From assembly GCA_000320545.1 (NCBI GenBank), contig ADNK01000501.1, positions 62,001 through 126,000 of the forward strand: DNA of 64,000 nt, read 5' to 3'. Each line of letters begins with the position of its first letter. Positions within the stretch are counted from its first letter, which is position 1. A program made the position numbers and the translations under genes. Positions 11,982 through 23,655 of the stretch are shown in pieces. The notes beneath the pieces are model-generated. The model did no database searches and was not told the DNA's origin. It saw nothing but the letters and a program-made list of their open reading frames with translations. The stretch comes from Bigelowiella natans CCMP2755. Its lineage: Eukaryota; Cercozoa; Chlorarachniophyceae.

Positions 11982-12494
11982 CTTTTTGTTCAACACTGAA
12001 TAAAAAAGGCCTGTTGCTGATATTGCATCACCCAGGCCTACAGTTGATCCTGGAGACTATCAGCCGGTAAAGGAAAGAATGATAGGGAGAGGAGGAGGAG
12101 AGGAGGGGGAGGAGGAGGAAGAAGAGATAATCATGACAATAGCAAAGATGTAGAATAACAATCTGATTGAATCGCAACATTCATGGCGTGCCTTTTGTTA
12201 TATGTATCATCCCCCCCCTCTCTTCCCATTCTCTTTCCCTGTCTACTACTGCTCTCCCCCACCCCTTCTCTCTGTCCCTCGCATCTTATATTCTGAATCT
12301 CTTGTTCTTCTTACGTTACACACGTAGACAGGCGAGAGATTGAACGCAATGCCGCCTCTTGCCCAACCAATAGAAGCCTCCGTGCTGCTGATGCTCTGAT
12401 GATGATGATGATGATGATGATGATGACGAAGTGTGAAGAGGATGATGACGTAGCAATAGAATATGTATGAGGAATATCCCCCGTCTCTCTCTCG

Positions 12495-13266
12495 TCATGA
12501 AAGCTCGATCATCAGATCATCGTATTGAAAACAAAGGATATGGTATAGAGAGAGACCAGCTTTCCTCCGGAGGACGTCGATGTGGACACTTGGAACGATG
12601 TTGGGAAGCGTAGCGTAACCTATGAAGATGTGAACGACAAAAACCACCAAACACACACACACACACACACACACATACCATGGACATTGATTTTAAGATA
12701 AAAAACAGATGTAAGTTATATGCATCATCATATTCTTGACCATCATCATCGTCATCGTCATCATCATCATCATCATCCACCACACACCTGATCTAGCTGC
12801 AAGTCTTCGCTCTGACATGCACGTGTCGTGCAGGCCCACGACCCTACACACCACCAGCAGCATCGTAACATTCAACATCAGAATAGCACCCTTAGTTACT
12901 AATAGTAAGGAGACGATCTACAGGTATAATAGCCAGGAACAACTCCTAGAAGTCAGAAGAAGAGGAAGATAGCAATGGAATCGTCGTTGTTGGGGGTCTG
13001 TTCTCTTCTTCTTCTTCTTCTTCTTCTTCTTCCTCTTCCTCATAAGCAGCAGCAGCACACCTGCTGCGACAGCTCTATCGGTATTGTTCCAAGCGCCCTC
13101 GACGTGTGCAATGAGGTGGAAGGTGAGCGAGTGAAAGTGGATCCGACTCAGTCTTGAAGACTTAGAAGATACAAGGAGAAGAAGATGATGCGAGGGAGGG
13201 GGAGGAGGAGGAGGAGGAGGAGGAGGGGAAATGAGAAAACAAGAATGATCATGAGACAACTGCAAC

Positions 13267-13300
<34 letters not shown>

Positions 13301-13403
13301 GTGATGGTAATGCTGTTTACTGGTCCTGAGTATGTCTGCAGAAGCCAGTAGAGAGAATCGCTCACTTTCGCCTAATACATTGCAACAAACCACACGTTGC
13401 AAT

Positions 13404-13441
<38 letters not shown>

Positions 13442-13450
13442 GTAAATATA

Positions 13451-13490
<40 letters not shown>

Positions 13491-15694
13491 CCATACATGT
13501 CTGTTTATATACCGTATCTGCTACAGATCCTCGTGTCGTGACCTCCTTGTGAGGTCTGCCAAAGAGGGAGGAGGTTTCAAGAGAAAACACATACATACAA
13601 CAAATGATGATGATTATGATAACGATGATGCCGATGATGATGATAGTATTCATGGCAGATTGGTTTTATGATCTATCACAGATCGATCTCTCGATCATCA
13701 TCTCACATTCCTCCTCCTCCTCCTCCTCCTCCTCCTCATCATCATCATCCTCATCCTCCTCCCATTCTCTTTCTCCCACCAAAACATTCATTTCCATTAT
13801 AAATACCCCAAGGAGCTCAATGCACACATACAGAAGAAAAAGAAGAAGAAAAAGAAGAAGAAGAAGAAGAAGAAGAAGAGAGGAATATCAGGAAAAGGAG
13901 GGAAGATCACAGCTGCATCATCCAACAGCATTTTCACCCCCACCACCACCACAACAATCAGGATGTTAACGACAAGGAAGTGGTGATAACTGGCAGCAGT
14001 CAAAGTAATGACGGGTATACCGATGATCATGTGTGAGAATCATAACTACTACTACTAGCAGTATGAGAACAAACGATAGTTTTTGTTCAAAGACAAGCTG
14101 AGGGACAACACAACCCACTGCTGTTTTCCCCTCCTCCTCCTCCTCCTACTAATACTACTACTATTACTACTACTATTACTATACTTACTACCCATCAGCT
14201 GAGTTGGCTACTAGCTCTAATTCTTGCTCATTTAGTCCGATTGAGTCCACATACTGCAACACCTACACACACACACACACATACACACACACACACACAC
14301 AACGCATACAGTAGACATTGGTAAGCTAACAAGCTCTTCCTCCTCCTCCTCCTCCTCATAAACATCATCATCATCACCATCATCATCATCATTATCATCA
14401 AGACCTTCTCAGCGATCTCCTTCACATACGGTTCAAGGGCCATAGATGCCAGCTCCAAATGGATCTTATTATCACCATTTGACAACAACAACAACAACAA
14501 CAACAACGCCAACATCACACGATGACGGCGACGACACGTCCGTTGAGAACATCGGACATATATCCAACATAAAAGGAGAACAGAACTAGAAGAAGACGAT
14601 ATAGAAGAGAAACATCCGCACTCATATTCCTCCGGGTCGTCAGCAAGTAAGCAAGTATGCAAAGTTGGGTATCTGTCATCATCATCATTATCATCATCAT
14701 CATCATTCGTCACTGCAACTACTACTATTACTACTACTACCGGGATATGCTTCGGGATTTTCTTTAGCATTTCCACAAAGTCACTTAAACGTTTGGAGCG
14801 AAATTCCTGGTGGTGGTGATGGTGGTGGAGAAGGAGGGGGGGGAGGGGGGAGGAAGAGAAGATTGAATAATGAATCAGGAAGGGGAAGATACGGGCCACA
14901 TCATTTGCAATTGTCGTCATGTGAGGTGTATTATTATGAATAGTTCTACTGGATTTTCTCCCTCAAGCATATGGAGTCCAGACAGCACCACCTGGTGAAC
15001 AAGGAAGGAGAGGAGGGGAAAAAGAAAGATCAAAAGTGAGGAGATGATGAGGGGCATCATTTTAAAAAATGACGTATATAATGCGGTATAGGAATTCATT
15101 GTAGATGACATGTGGCCGATTAATCATCGTTCATTTTATGATAATCCCTGATTGATTGATTGATTGTTTGTTTGTTTATTTGTTTGAATAAATAGATACC
15201 GCCTCGGGGAGGAACGACTCCAATGCAGGTTGGAACACTGAGTAACAAATTAAGACAATGGTGGTGATTCGCCAGTTTCAGTAGTTCGTTGCAGTATTCA
15301 GTATTTGCTTGGAAAAATTGCGTTGTAGAAACGGCAATGATTACATCACGTCATCGTAAAACAAAATGAGTTCTTTCATACGTCCTATTTGGAAAGCAAG
15401 GATGCTCGATCTACGATACAAGAGCTGACCGACATTGAGTTTCCAAATTGAAACAAAAAATACCCAAAGATTTACGTTACGTGACTTCTCACGGCAAAAA
15501 TTCATCATCATCGATATTTTGCCGCATCATCGCAAGAACTTCTCTTTAAAAGGGTCATTTAATAAAGTAAACATCGTTGATACTTATCAACATTACGTTC
15601 GAGAGTCTGCATCTGTGCATTCGTAATGTCGTGAGAGATGATGAAGCGGTTTGCTCTGGGAGCTTTGACCCTGATCGTAATCGCTCATCGTCAT

Positions 15695-15728
<34 letters not shown>

Positions 15729-15885
15729 TCCGTGGGGACAGTAGACAATGAATGGACAACGATGTGATGATTTTGCTTTCCTTCCTTCACATCATTATTA
15801 AATCCTCCCCCCACGACGATGCAGTTTATGTGAAAAATTCTCGATTGCATCATACCGTTACCTCAACAGAAAAATACAGCTAATG

Positions 15886-15929
<44 letters not shown>

Positions 15930-16171
15930 GCCAAAAGAAGAATGCGTAGTGGAATCGTCGCCGCCGCCGCGCTATTACCCGCCCCACTCTGCACCAGAAG
16001 GATACTCCAGGATGACGTGGTAGTCGTCGACTTCGAGCTCGGCTTGTTCAGGAAGAATCTGATCATGACGGGTGTCATTAAGTTCTTATCCATTTTGCAT
16101 TCACCATCGTGCAAACTGACGATTTAGGAGCTGTGCTGCAAGCGCTACTACTGCTTCTATAGGAATTGACA

Positions 16172-16225
<54 letters not shown>

Positions 16226-16507
16226 GGCAGAGGAAACGACGAATTTCCTTCAACACACAAGTAAAAATTCTAACTGACCATATGTGACGAGAGCATATCC
16301 TTGAGCTCTGGGCCATATCCTCCTCCCATTAGTACAGATACTTCTGAATGATGTTCATTACCATCTTCTTCACCATCTTCATCATTATCATCACCATCAT
16401 CATCATCATCATCATCATCAAAACTTCCATCACTGCACCAAACGATGAAGTCTACCCTCGCCTTGAGGCAGATGTTTGACTTTGTTCTTGATGGTCAACC
16501 CTGAGCA

Positions 16508-16552
<45 letters not shown>

Positions 16553-17706
16553 TGCGAGCAGGTTGGAAGAGAGAAAGGGTGGAATCGCTTGTTGTGTCTT
16601 TCTAGTAATTGTGTTTTGTTCCTCTTTCACGATTCTTGTTCGTTTCGTTGTCATACCCATTAATGCTGCGTTTCCACCGACAAAGTTCCTGGCTGCCTTT
16701 ACGCCTCTACTCCGAGGATGATGGGTATGTTTATAGAAAGGAGGAATAGCAGGGGGTGGAAGAGAAGAAGCAGATCATCATTTCATTTTTTTTTTACAAA
16801 ATACTGAGGGCGACAGTAATGGAGAAATTATTCAGTGACGCTGGGTTAAAAGAGCAATATGCTGATGCGAAATAAGCCGCCTGCAAATCCTCGCAATTCC
16901 CATTATCATTACTACCGTCATCATTTTCATTTATCATATTAACACACTACCGTGAAGCAGTAACGATGCTTTTGAACAGGTCACCGTTGGATACGAATCG
17001 TTCTCCCGCCCCCCCCTCATTGAAACAACAAGGAATAGTGAAGATAAATCAATCGTTATCGACTTTATCGAAGATGATACAATTGAACATGCTTGAACGT
17101 AGTCACACCTTTTCGAAGAAGTGCCGAAAGGTTTCTTGTAGATCTTTCAGAGACCTGTTGGAAAACACACATCACCGTTCAGTCAGTCTTGGGTGTTACA
17201 ACAATGCCATATATAGCCGTCGCTTTCGTTGTTGTCATAGTTGTATTCAAGGTCATAACGCCATTCTCATTCACCCAATAGCATCGTGATCTTTCCCTTC
17301 CACGAAACCCTCGGCTCCTAGAGCTTTGAATACCTAACAGAGATGACGACGACGACGATGATGATATGGCAAGTTTATTCAGCCAAAAAGAAGCACTACA
17401 AGCACAGATACAATCAATTCATCTGTGTTGTACTATCTGGTCATTATGTACCTCCAAAGCTGGCACGATAAGATCCACACACGAGTTCAACCCTACGGCA
17501 AATCTCCTCGGCCCCTCTTTAGGAGGTGTCCCGATGTATGATGCGAAGGTCTCAAAGGATTTAGCCTGGTCAAACGTTCCATCCGTGGCTGCTGCCCCAG
17601 AAGGAGCTGCACTGTTAGTAGTCTTGAAATCAAAGTAGAAGTATAGCGCCGCTGCCAATGCCCCGGTCGCAGCCAATGCGAATAGAGAGCGACTTGAAGA
17701 GGCCAT
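12495..17706 (-). CDS. ADPGK: ADP-dependent glucokinase, many exons
   Basis: This enzyme phosphorylates glucose using ADP. Exons traced: 17706-17452, 17333-17275, 17154-17109, 17015-16951, 16706-16657, 16500-16456, 16343-16279, 16058-15979, 15670-15597, 15541-15493, 14991-14950, 14806-14741, 14464-14405, ~14097-14070, 13555-13513, 13153-13061, ~12945, 12843-12788, 12619-12495. Family landmarks appear in order: GLNSCVDLIVPALE, VGGNAALMG, DDYHVILEYPSGAEWG, KAPRANRFIISHD, VVLSGLHMLEGE, IHLELASMALEP, RIHFHSLTFHLIAHVEGAW, AVAAG, VVGLHDT. The N-terminus has a hydrophobic helix (LFALAATGALAAALYFYF), matching the ER signal of animal ADPGK. The catalytic loop reads GLHD where GLGD is usual; the Asp is kept. 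Phases agree at most junctions up to exon 10; the junctions around 15493/14991, 14405/14097 and 13061/12843 are unresolved. Introns are long and repeat-filled. Confidence 0.93.
13401..13490. repeat. (AC)n followed by (AT)n
   Basis: About 18 AC units then about 20 AT units, in an intron of the glucokinase gene. A long ATG run lies just left at 13269-13301. Confidence 0.9.
15686..15728. repeat. (AAT)n microsatellite
   Basis: AAT trinucleotide run within an intron of the glucokinase gene, adjacent to the exon at 15670-15597. Confidence 0.85.
15887..15928. repeat. (AT)n microsatellite
   Basis: About 20 AT units in the glucokinase intron between exons 8 and 9. Confidence 0.9.
16167..16222. repeat. 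(AC)n joined to (AG)n
   Basis: About 11 AC units followed directly by about 17 AG units, in the glucokinase intron between exons 7 and 8. Confidence 0.9.
16508..16549. repeat. (AT)n microsatellite
   Basis: About 20 AT units just upstream (on the minus strand) of glucokinase exon 6; the exon's acceptor lies only about 7 bases beyond the run. Confidence 0.9.
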
Positions 17707-17828
17707 TGCTTCGTCCGACCTCAACAATCTCGTTAGGTGTGACTTTCCTGGAAAAAAGAAGGGTGGGAACACACATATTTCATTCAATTACTAGCGCCAA
17801 AGGCCGCTTTATCCCAAGAAAGTGTGCA
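17707..17828. promoter_or_regulatory. 122-bp head-to-head gap, likely bidirectional promoter
   Basis: Only 122 bases separate the ATG of the glucokinase (minus, 17706) from the ATG of a small plus-strand gene (17829). With so little room, 5' untranslated regions must be short or overlapping. No repeat is present. Confidence 0.5.
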
Positions 17829-18158
17829 ATGTCAACATCGGGCCAATGCCAGACACTTTCCATTGCACACGTCCCTCAACTGACAGAAAGAGCTCTCAAG
17901 TGCGCCGCTAGGCACGAAAAGGAGGTGTAAGGGAGTTAGAAAATAGTTGAGAAGGTATGAGGAAAAAGATCTCTGTGCTTAGAGGCGCTTGCAACAGCAG
18001 CCTTACCGATAAAAATGCAGCAGCGCTTGCGAGCAGATACGAAGAGCTGACTCAGCTGGGTTCCGATCAAATTTTGGTAATAAATAATCCCAGGAATATC
18101 TAAGTAGACACGTTAGAATCTTCCCCGCGTGTGTGAGACGACGGGATCTCAAACATAG
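17829..18158 (+). CDS. Small protein of about 77 residues, unrecognised
   Basis: Three exons join in phase: 17829-17926 (GTAAGG donor), 17983-18076 (GTAATA donor), 18117-18158 ending in TAG. The product starts MSTSGQCQTLSIAHVPQL, continues with a helical segment (TERALKCAARHEKE, then KNAAALASRYEELTQLGSD) and ends CETTGSQT. It has no signal peptide or membrane segment. The helical, Ala/Leu/Glu-rich middle would suit a small coiled-coil subunit of a complex, but I do not recognise the family. It starts 122 bases from the glucokinase start on the opposite strand. The last exon is the least certain part. Confidence 0.5.
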
Positions 18159-18472
18159 AGAGACTATCGGACTTTCCAGATATATATGTGATAAAAATTT
18201 GCCTGTTTCCAACGTGTTGGGCCAGTACCTATTATTATCTAGACTTTAATCTGCAGATGATTTCGGTACTACCTATCGTTTCAAGAGCTTCATTGACGCA
18301 AGATTGTTGTCATCCCTCTTTTCTGTTCTCTCCATTATGTATCAATATTAATCGAGAAAATATTGTAATATTTTGTTCTAATTATAGCGATGATCCTGGG
18401 AATTCATTGGTAGCCAGAATTAGTACCACCCCACACCCCCGCTTTCAGCCCCTGCACAGGCTTGCGCAAAGA

Positions 18473-19334
18473 ATGGCGATCGGCACGTGGAAGTCTTTGA
18501 TACACTTGAAATTCGTGGCTCGCAATGCCAAAATAGTCCCTACGGTCACGCGCAACAGTCGTGCGATTACCACACAATGCTTCTCACCAGCGGAGTTACT
18601 GAACCGCAGCGCCTCCAGGCCACTGCAAGTGATGATGACCGACAGTTTTTCGAGACACTTCTCCAAAGAGTCGTCGAAAAAAAATAAGGTTCCCTCTCTC
18701 CCCCTCTCATCCGGTAGATGCCTTTCAATCACTAATAGTCAAAATCGATCATCTCAGAAAAAAAAGCAGAGGAATACTGCGGACACAGGAAACACGCACC
18801 CTGCCTTCACCCAAGCTTGCATAGACTCTGTCAGGGAAACAAAAGAGGAAGAATTATGGGTTGAAGATCGTACTCCGGAGCAGGTGATTCTTTGCCGTAC
18901 GGCCTCCCTCACGACGTCCATGAACAACTGGTGCTGCTTTTTAGGTTGAGAAGGATACGTATTACTACAAAGAAATCCAACGACGACAGATGCGCGAGGC
19001 CCGAAGGTAGTATGCATTATCCCGCTCTTATTAACTATGGCACACTTTCATTGATGGGAGTAGTAACTTAGTTTAATGGGCTGAGTCATCATAATCTTTG
19101 ATCACTTAGGGTTAACAAGCAACTTGCTAGGAAAATTCGGGCTAAGAATGCAGCTTTCGATGCTTTGCCAGAAGACATGAAAAAAACCTGCCGTATCATA
19201 GTACGTTTGCTCCAAACTCCTTTCTTTGATTGTTGAAATGAGGGATGAATATATTCCAGGATAGGCAACCGTTTCCTTACGAGGTTGGACCATGGGTTGA
19301 GAGCCCTCCGATCGAAGGTCATCTTATGTCGTGA
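18473..19334 (+). CDS. Predicted mitochondrial protein, about 212 residues, family unknown
   Basis: Four exons join in phase: 18473-18883, 18945-19006, 19110-19200, 19260-19334 (TGA). Donors are GTGATT, GTAGTA and GTACGT; acceptors end TTTTTAG, CACTTAG and ATTCCAG. The N-terminus (MAIGTWKSLIHLKFVARNAK, then many Arg/Ser/Thr and almost no acidic residues) is typical of a mitochondrial targeting sequence. The mature part contains the charged helix YYYKEIQRRQMREARRVNKQ and ends with PFPYEVGPWVESPPIEG. Basic, short and mitochondrial would fit a mitoribosomal or assembly protein, but that is inference. The first exon also has an open reading frame in another frame ending at 18687; I prefer the frame that splices into the downstream exons. 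Confidence 0.65.
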
Positions 19335-19399
19335 CGAAGTCTTGAGTGTACATGATGGAATCTTGTGATCTTACGATGCTTATTTTTATAAAATTTATT

Positions 19400-20227
19400 C
19401 AGGATATGACCCAACGAAATTTGCCCAGAACTCAGGGAGTGGGAAGAAGGGATGAAAAGAGTATAGCTAGCTGATATTGCCAGAAGTGAGTGATGGCTCA
19501 GTAGTCAGCGTGGGAATTCTTCGTTTGACAGAAATCCTAAATGTTCTTCGCAAACCACCCCTCCTATCAATTAGCCTTCGTACATAAGTACACACGTATG
19601 CATGTACATATATACTGCATTTTTGCCACACACCTGTTCGACGCGGTATGCCTAGATGTACCTCTGTGCGGTATGTTTGCGTTCAAATGCATTGTTGCAT
19701 ATTTGCGTACAGCAGTACTGCAACACCCTTGCCGCTTGATTGTAAGAGTCCGCTAGCACAAATTTGTAATATATTCTTGCTTAAAGTATACGCGGGGTAG
19801 TCAATGAGTTAGCTGCGCGCTAGCGCGCCAAATATCCAATAATTATATATGAGGTCATATATTTAGCCTGCGACGTGCTAATTAATTTGTATGCGACGAG
19901 ACAATATAGCTGCATATTGCATTATGTGCATGTACGTTTTGCAACCTGAAAAAATTTATTAACAAGCTAAGTAGCTAACATACACCTACATCTAGACATA
20001 ACTATGGATAAGTCTCATGACTTATGATACTTCCGCAATTTAGATTGGGCGTTCATGTACATCAAATCATACATCCACAGCTTCATTAGGATGACCATTG
20101 ATGGAATGTAATTTTTTGCATCCATTACACCCGTCTCATACATCCAGAAGCTTCTTAATAATGCACAAAGTGTAGCATAGACCCTCACACATACGAATGA
20201 ATATGAACCAAAAATCATTTCAAATTA
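19400..20227. other. Gene-free spacer between convergent genes
   Basis: No supported exon. From about 19560 to 20060 the DNA is rich in GTACAT, TGCAT, CTAG and GCGC words, including TAGCTGCGCGCTAGCGCGC near 19811. It lies between the 3' ends of the mitochondrial-type gene and the secreted-protein gene. Confidence 0.65.
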
Positions 20228-22327
20228 TTAGTCAAATCCGCCCTCATTACTATCATAATCGGCTTGCAGTTTTAGTGCATCCTTATTGGATGCCGATGCC
20301 TCTTTTTGAGAAATGCCCGGAGCTTCAACTATCAGGCCCTCGTGTTTGTATGTTTTCTTCGGCCTTACTTTTTGCAACATCTCTTCGGTATCCTCATCTC
20401 CCCTTTCCTCGGACAGCGTGGTTTCATTCGGATGAGCCAAAGAGTAGTTTCGTCTATATTCTCGTAGGAATCTGAAAACGTTGAGGCTGTTATGTTTCCA
20501 ACTTAACGAAGACCTTATATTAGCAAGGTGGTCGGTGCATTCTTACCGGGCCATTGGCCTTCCACCATTCGTCATCATCATCCGCTCGTACCTACAGATC
20601 GGAATATGTTGCTCTCTATTGACGCTTGACAGATAGAGAATCTTAGGAAATAGGAGGATTAGATCGTACCTATCATATTCCTCCCAGGCCTGTTTCACTT
20701 CTGGGTCAGTTGTTGTAACCTGATAATGGGAAGAATAGTAATCATTTAAATAACTGGTTACCCTCGTCGAGATCATGGAAATTTATGACATCATCATCAC
20801 GTTTTTCATCGTCATATTTTGCGGTGGCTCATTCTAGTGTTTGAACAAGAAATGGCCGTACCGTTCCAACAACCTCCTTAAAATGACGTTCCAAAGGGTG
20901 AGTGGTTGTCGTCGAGGAATCTTCATCGGGTACCCTAGGGTTTCTAGCTTTATCAATAATCTCTCCTAAACCTCGTGCCCTTAACTGAGCCTCTAGGGCT
21001 GATATGCAGTTAGTAAACTTCAAATCGAAGAACAAATGCATGCTTGGATTCAGCATGGGAATTGAGTAGGCTTCACTACTGCTACCACTCTGTCCAATGT
21101 GTCAATACTCCTATTTTGATATTCTTCTTCTTTTAGACGACTACAAGAACAATTACTATTACTGTTACCACTACTACTGTTGCTGCTACTACCACTACTA
21201 CTGCTATCACTACTACTAGTACTACAACTACGGCTATCACTACTACTACTACTCTATCACTACTACCTGGAGCAAGTTTTTCTACCTCCAGATCTAACTT
21301 AGACTTTTGCTCTCGCTCTTTCCTTTTTACATTCTTCTTCGCGCTAGTCGCCAATTGTGACGAATTCAAAAACGTTCTTTCGCATTTGCGGATCCATTTG
21401 GGGTCAATATGATAAGAGGGCCGGCCTGTCTTCAAAATGGTTATATCGCAGGTACCGTCCGAGTGACGTTTATCAATTGAGCAGCCCCTCCACATCTGAA
21501 TATTAGGAAATTCCATCGGAAACGTGTGAGAGAGGAAGAGAGTTATTCTTCCATATTTCCAGGATTATCGTTCATTTGTCACTGGACGCTCGTACCAGAA
21601 TTATTTATTACCCCAAAAGAGCCATTTCTTTTCAGGACTTGCACTTCGTGATCATAGTAAGCTTCAATCTTGCCGTCATCCTCGTCAGCACCTAATTCTT
21701 CCTCGTCGCGGAAAGAGGCCAATATATCGATCGCACTACTCATGTTACTTTTCACAAGCTCAAAGATTTCCCTCTCTGACAGATCGTTGACCCTCTTCAA
21801 CGGTTTTTGAGATTCAGGGTTTGAAGTAGGCTTCCGTTTTCTCTGTAACCGTCGCTTTTCTGTAACTAAACTATCACCACCACTAGTTGCAGCAGCAGCT
21901 GCATTTGGTGTGCTAACTGCGGGTTCCAATTTGACGACATCATTATAATTTATCTCTTCTGATGTAGAAGAAGAAATGCCTGGGATTGCATCCATTGCAT
22001 CTCCGCTGACCTGCCAATGAATGTGATCGTTATTTTTGTGCAAACGAACCTAGCTAGAAATCCCTACTACATAGAGAAGGTTTTATTAATGCATTCGAAT
22101 ACGGAAAAAACATAATTTACGACCGATTCGTTTGGATCTTCAGCGAGTAATCTAGAACTGGGTTTGGCACGATCTTGTCCATGTTTCCTCAGCCCATTTC
22201 GCTGCTCACGAATTCTGGTCCTTCCCTTTGCCAAATCTAGACGACTTGCTGGCGGCGAGTGGAGTAGCGAGAGTACAGTGATAACCACTAGCACGGTGAC
22301 CTTCCGAACAACGGTGATTCTTTTCAT
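20228..22327 (-). CDS. Secreted protein of about 466 residues with a Tudor/SH3-like stretch, family unknown
   Basis: Seven exons with agreeing phases: 22327-22103, 22010-21612, 21495-21267, 21070-20862, 20719-20670, 20591-20547, 20471-20228. The start MKRITVVRKVTVLVVITVLS is a clear signal peptide, ending near LLHSPPASRL. Exon 2 is Ser/Thr/Glu-rich with a basic RLQRKRK motif. Across the exon 2-3 junction the pattern KIEAYYDHEVQVLKRNGSFG / MWRGCSIDKRHSDGTCDITI resembles a Tudor-like barrel (x-W-x-G-x-I ... DGT-x-D-I). Later exons are helical (LEAQLRARGLGEIIDKARN; VKQAWEEYDRYERMM; FLREYRRNYSLAHPNE). A hydrophilic tail ends in SNEGGFD. Secretion or entry to the endomembrane system is well supported; the Tudor reading is inference. 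The exon 1 donor (GTATTC) is the weakest junction. Confidence 0.7.
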
Positions 22328-22549
22328 AGCCGACCATGATTCTGTCCAGCCATTATCTGCTTCTACACGGCTCTAAACCTCCCCGCCTCTTTGCTTCCAT
22401 TTGCAAGCTTCCATTCTTTTCCAACGATTGATGTTTGCTGCCGAATGTGCGATAGGCTTATTCGGCTTTGAGGCTCATTAGGAGATCCAACTTGCACACG
22501 CACAGAGCAAAAACATATGTGAATTTTATCCTACGACAACATTGGAACA
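22328..22549. promoter_or_regulatory. 222-bp head-to-head gap, likely bidirectional promoter
   Basis: This gap lies between the ATG of the secreted-protein gene (minus, 22327) and the ATG of the 59-residue signal-peptide gene (plus, 22550). No microsatellite is present. Confidence 0.4.
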
Positions 22550-22729
22550 ATGGCTGGAGTTAAAATCCTACGGGTTTTCGTTTTCTTGCTACTCTGCTTC
22601 GGGAACTTACTTCTGACAGTTCGCGGCACCATGAAATCCACAAAATCGATGTCAATTTCCCCTAGAAACAGGATTTTTGGGTTGTCGCTTGAGAATTTCG
22701 GGAACAGTCTTCGGAGGAGAAAGTCTTAA
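22550..22729 (+). CDS. 59-residue signal-peptide protein
   Basis: A single open frame from ATG 22550 to TAA 22727-22729 gives 59 residues. The first 26 (MAGVKILRVFVFLLLCFGNL, then LLTVRG) form a textbook signal peptide with a basic start, a long hydrophobic core and a small residue at the predicted cleavage site. The mature part, about 33 residues, is basic, Ser/Asn-rich, and ends LRRRKS. It contains no Cys, so it is not a knotted peptide. It starts 222 bases from the start of another signal-peptide gene on the opposite strand. No family is recognised. It could also be the first exon of a longer gene, but no good donor precedes the stop. Confidence 0.5.
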   Translation: MAGVKILRVFVFLLLCFGNLLLTVRGTMKSTKSMSISPRNRIFGLSLENFGNSLRRRKS

Positions 22730-22759
22730 AACCGAAAACGGCGACGCTTGTGACCCGAA

Positions 22760-23170
22760 TGTACGAAGGGGTCTGCGGGGGATTCTTCATGCTTCACATC
22801 CCTACAGGAGCCATTCCTTTCATCTTTAATTACAAAATTGATTCTTAAATGCCAGTGGTTTTGACGGAATCAAAGTCACTTTGAGCTTTCCGTCATTGAC
22901 AAGTCCTTCAGCACATTCACATTCTTGTGACATGATTGGTGGTCACATGGGAAAGATGACATTGGCGCGTGTCAGCATCCTCTCAGTCAGTCAATTGCTG
23001 GGCATTCTGCTCGTGAAGCACTGCTGAATGCCTCTCAATCTTGCTAGCTAGCTAGCTTGTCTGCTTTCTGCACCAAGACAATGACCTGGTCGAACCTGGC
23101 TAGCTGGCTGCCGCAGCAACATGCTCTTTGCGCACCGTGCTTGTCATTTGCATCGGACACCTTGGAACTG

Positions 23171-23213
<43 letters not shown>

Positions 23214-23655
23214 TGTGTGTGTCGTGTGTGCAGCCCCATGCAGCACATTTGATGCTTCAAGTTTGACCCCTGTGGCTGTCTAGCTAGCTAGCTAGCTAGT
23301 TGGCTATAGCTAGATAGCTGAATTCTCATCATCATCCATACGCGATCTAGCGATGCATGCATGGCTTGTTCAGAATCCCTGCTATCTAGCTATGTGAATT
23401 AGCAAACAACATCAACATCTAGGCCTGCATGACATGATTTGTGTAAATCCATGTGCGTACATGCTCATTCGCACTGCTGCAATCCATCCATCCCATCTAG
23501 TACATAAAATTCCATGAATGTAATTCATTTCTCGTACATGGAGCTATGGAGGTTTTGGACTGCCTTAACACATTAAAAGCTACACAAATAAGTTAACGAC
23601 ATCAACTCATCCTTTTCACCGTTAAGTCAGTATGAGGAAAAACTCAACAAGCGCT
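22760..23655. other. Gene-free spacer with CTAG-rich words and a GT repeat
   Basis: No supported exon. CTAGCTAGCTAGC occurs near 23042 and again as a longer run at about 23279-23300. A (GT)n tract spans about 23173-23223. The stretch lies beyond the 3' end of the K+ channel gene. Confidence 0.7.
23173..23223. repeat. (GT)n microsatellite
   Basis: About 24 GT units with one interruption in the spacer 3' of the K+ channel gene. Confidence 0.95.

Larger units (their letters stand above)
10780..12300. other. Gene-free spacer between convergent genes
   Basis: No exon can be supported here. It holds a long AT tract (10961-11044), a 58-base perfect tandem duplication (11265-11380), several CTAG/TGCA/ATGCAT words, a CTA run near 11953 and GGA-rich DNA near 12100. 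It lies between the 3' ends of the nucleotidyltransferase and the glucokinase. Confidence 0.7.

Noticed and set aside
14228-14920. Long minus-strand open frame read as one 230-residue protein
   Set aside because: It contains two genuine glucokinase exons (14806-14741 and 14464-14405) separated by repeat-encoded Val, Asp and Met runs; the rest is intron.
12400-15000. ATG/CAT trinucleotide clusters as possible CRISPR-like or coding arrays
   Set aside because: They are simple microsatellites without spacers and lie in introns.
18487-18687. Alternative plus-strand frame ending in VEKK
   Set aside because: It overlaps the mitochondrial-type gene in another frame and has no phase-consistent downstream exon; the 17829 gene ends acceptably at 18158 without it.
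18445-18732. Minus-strand open frame of 95 residues
   Set aside because: The plus strand gives a mitochondrial leader that splices in phase into three further exons; the minus frame has no matching splice partners.
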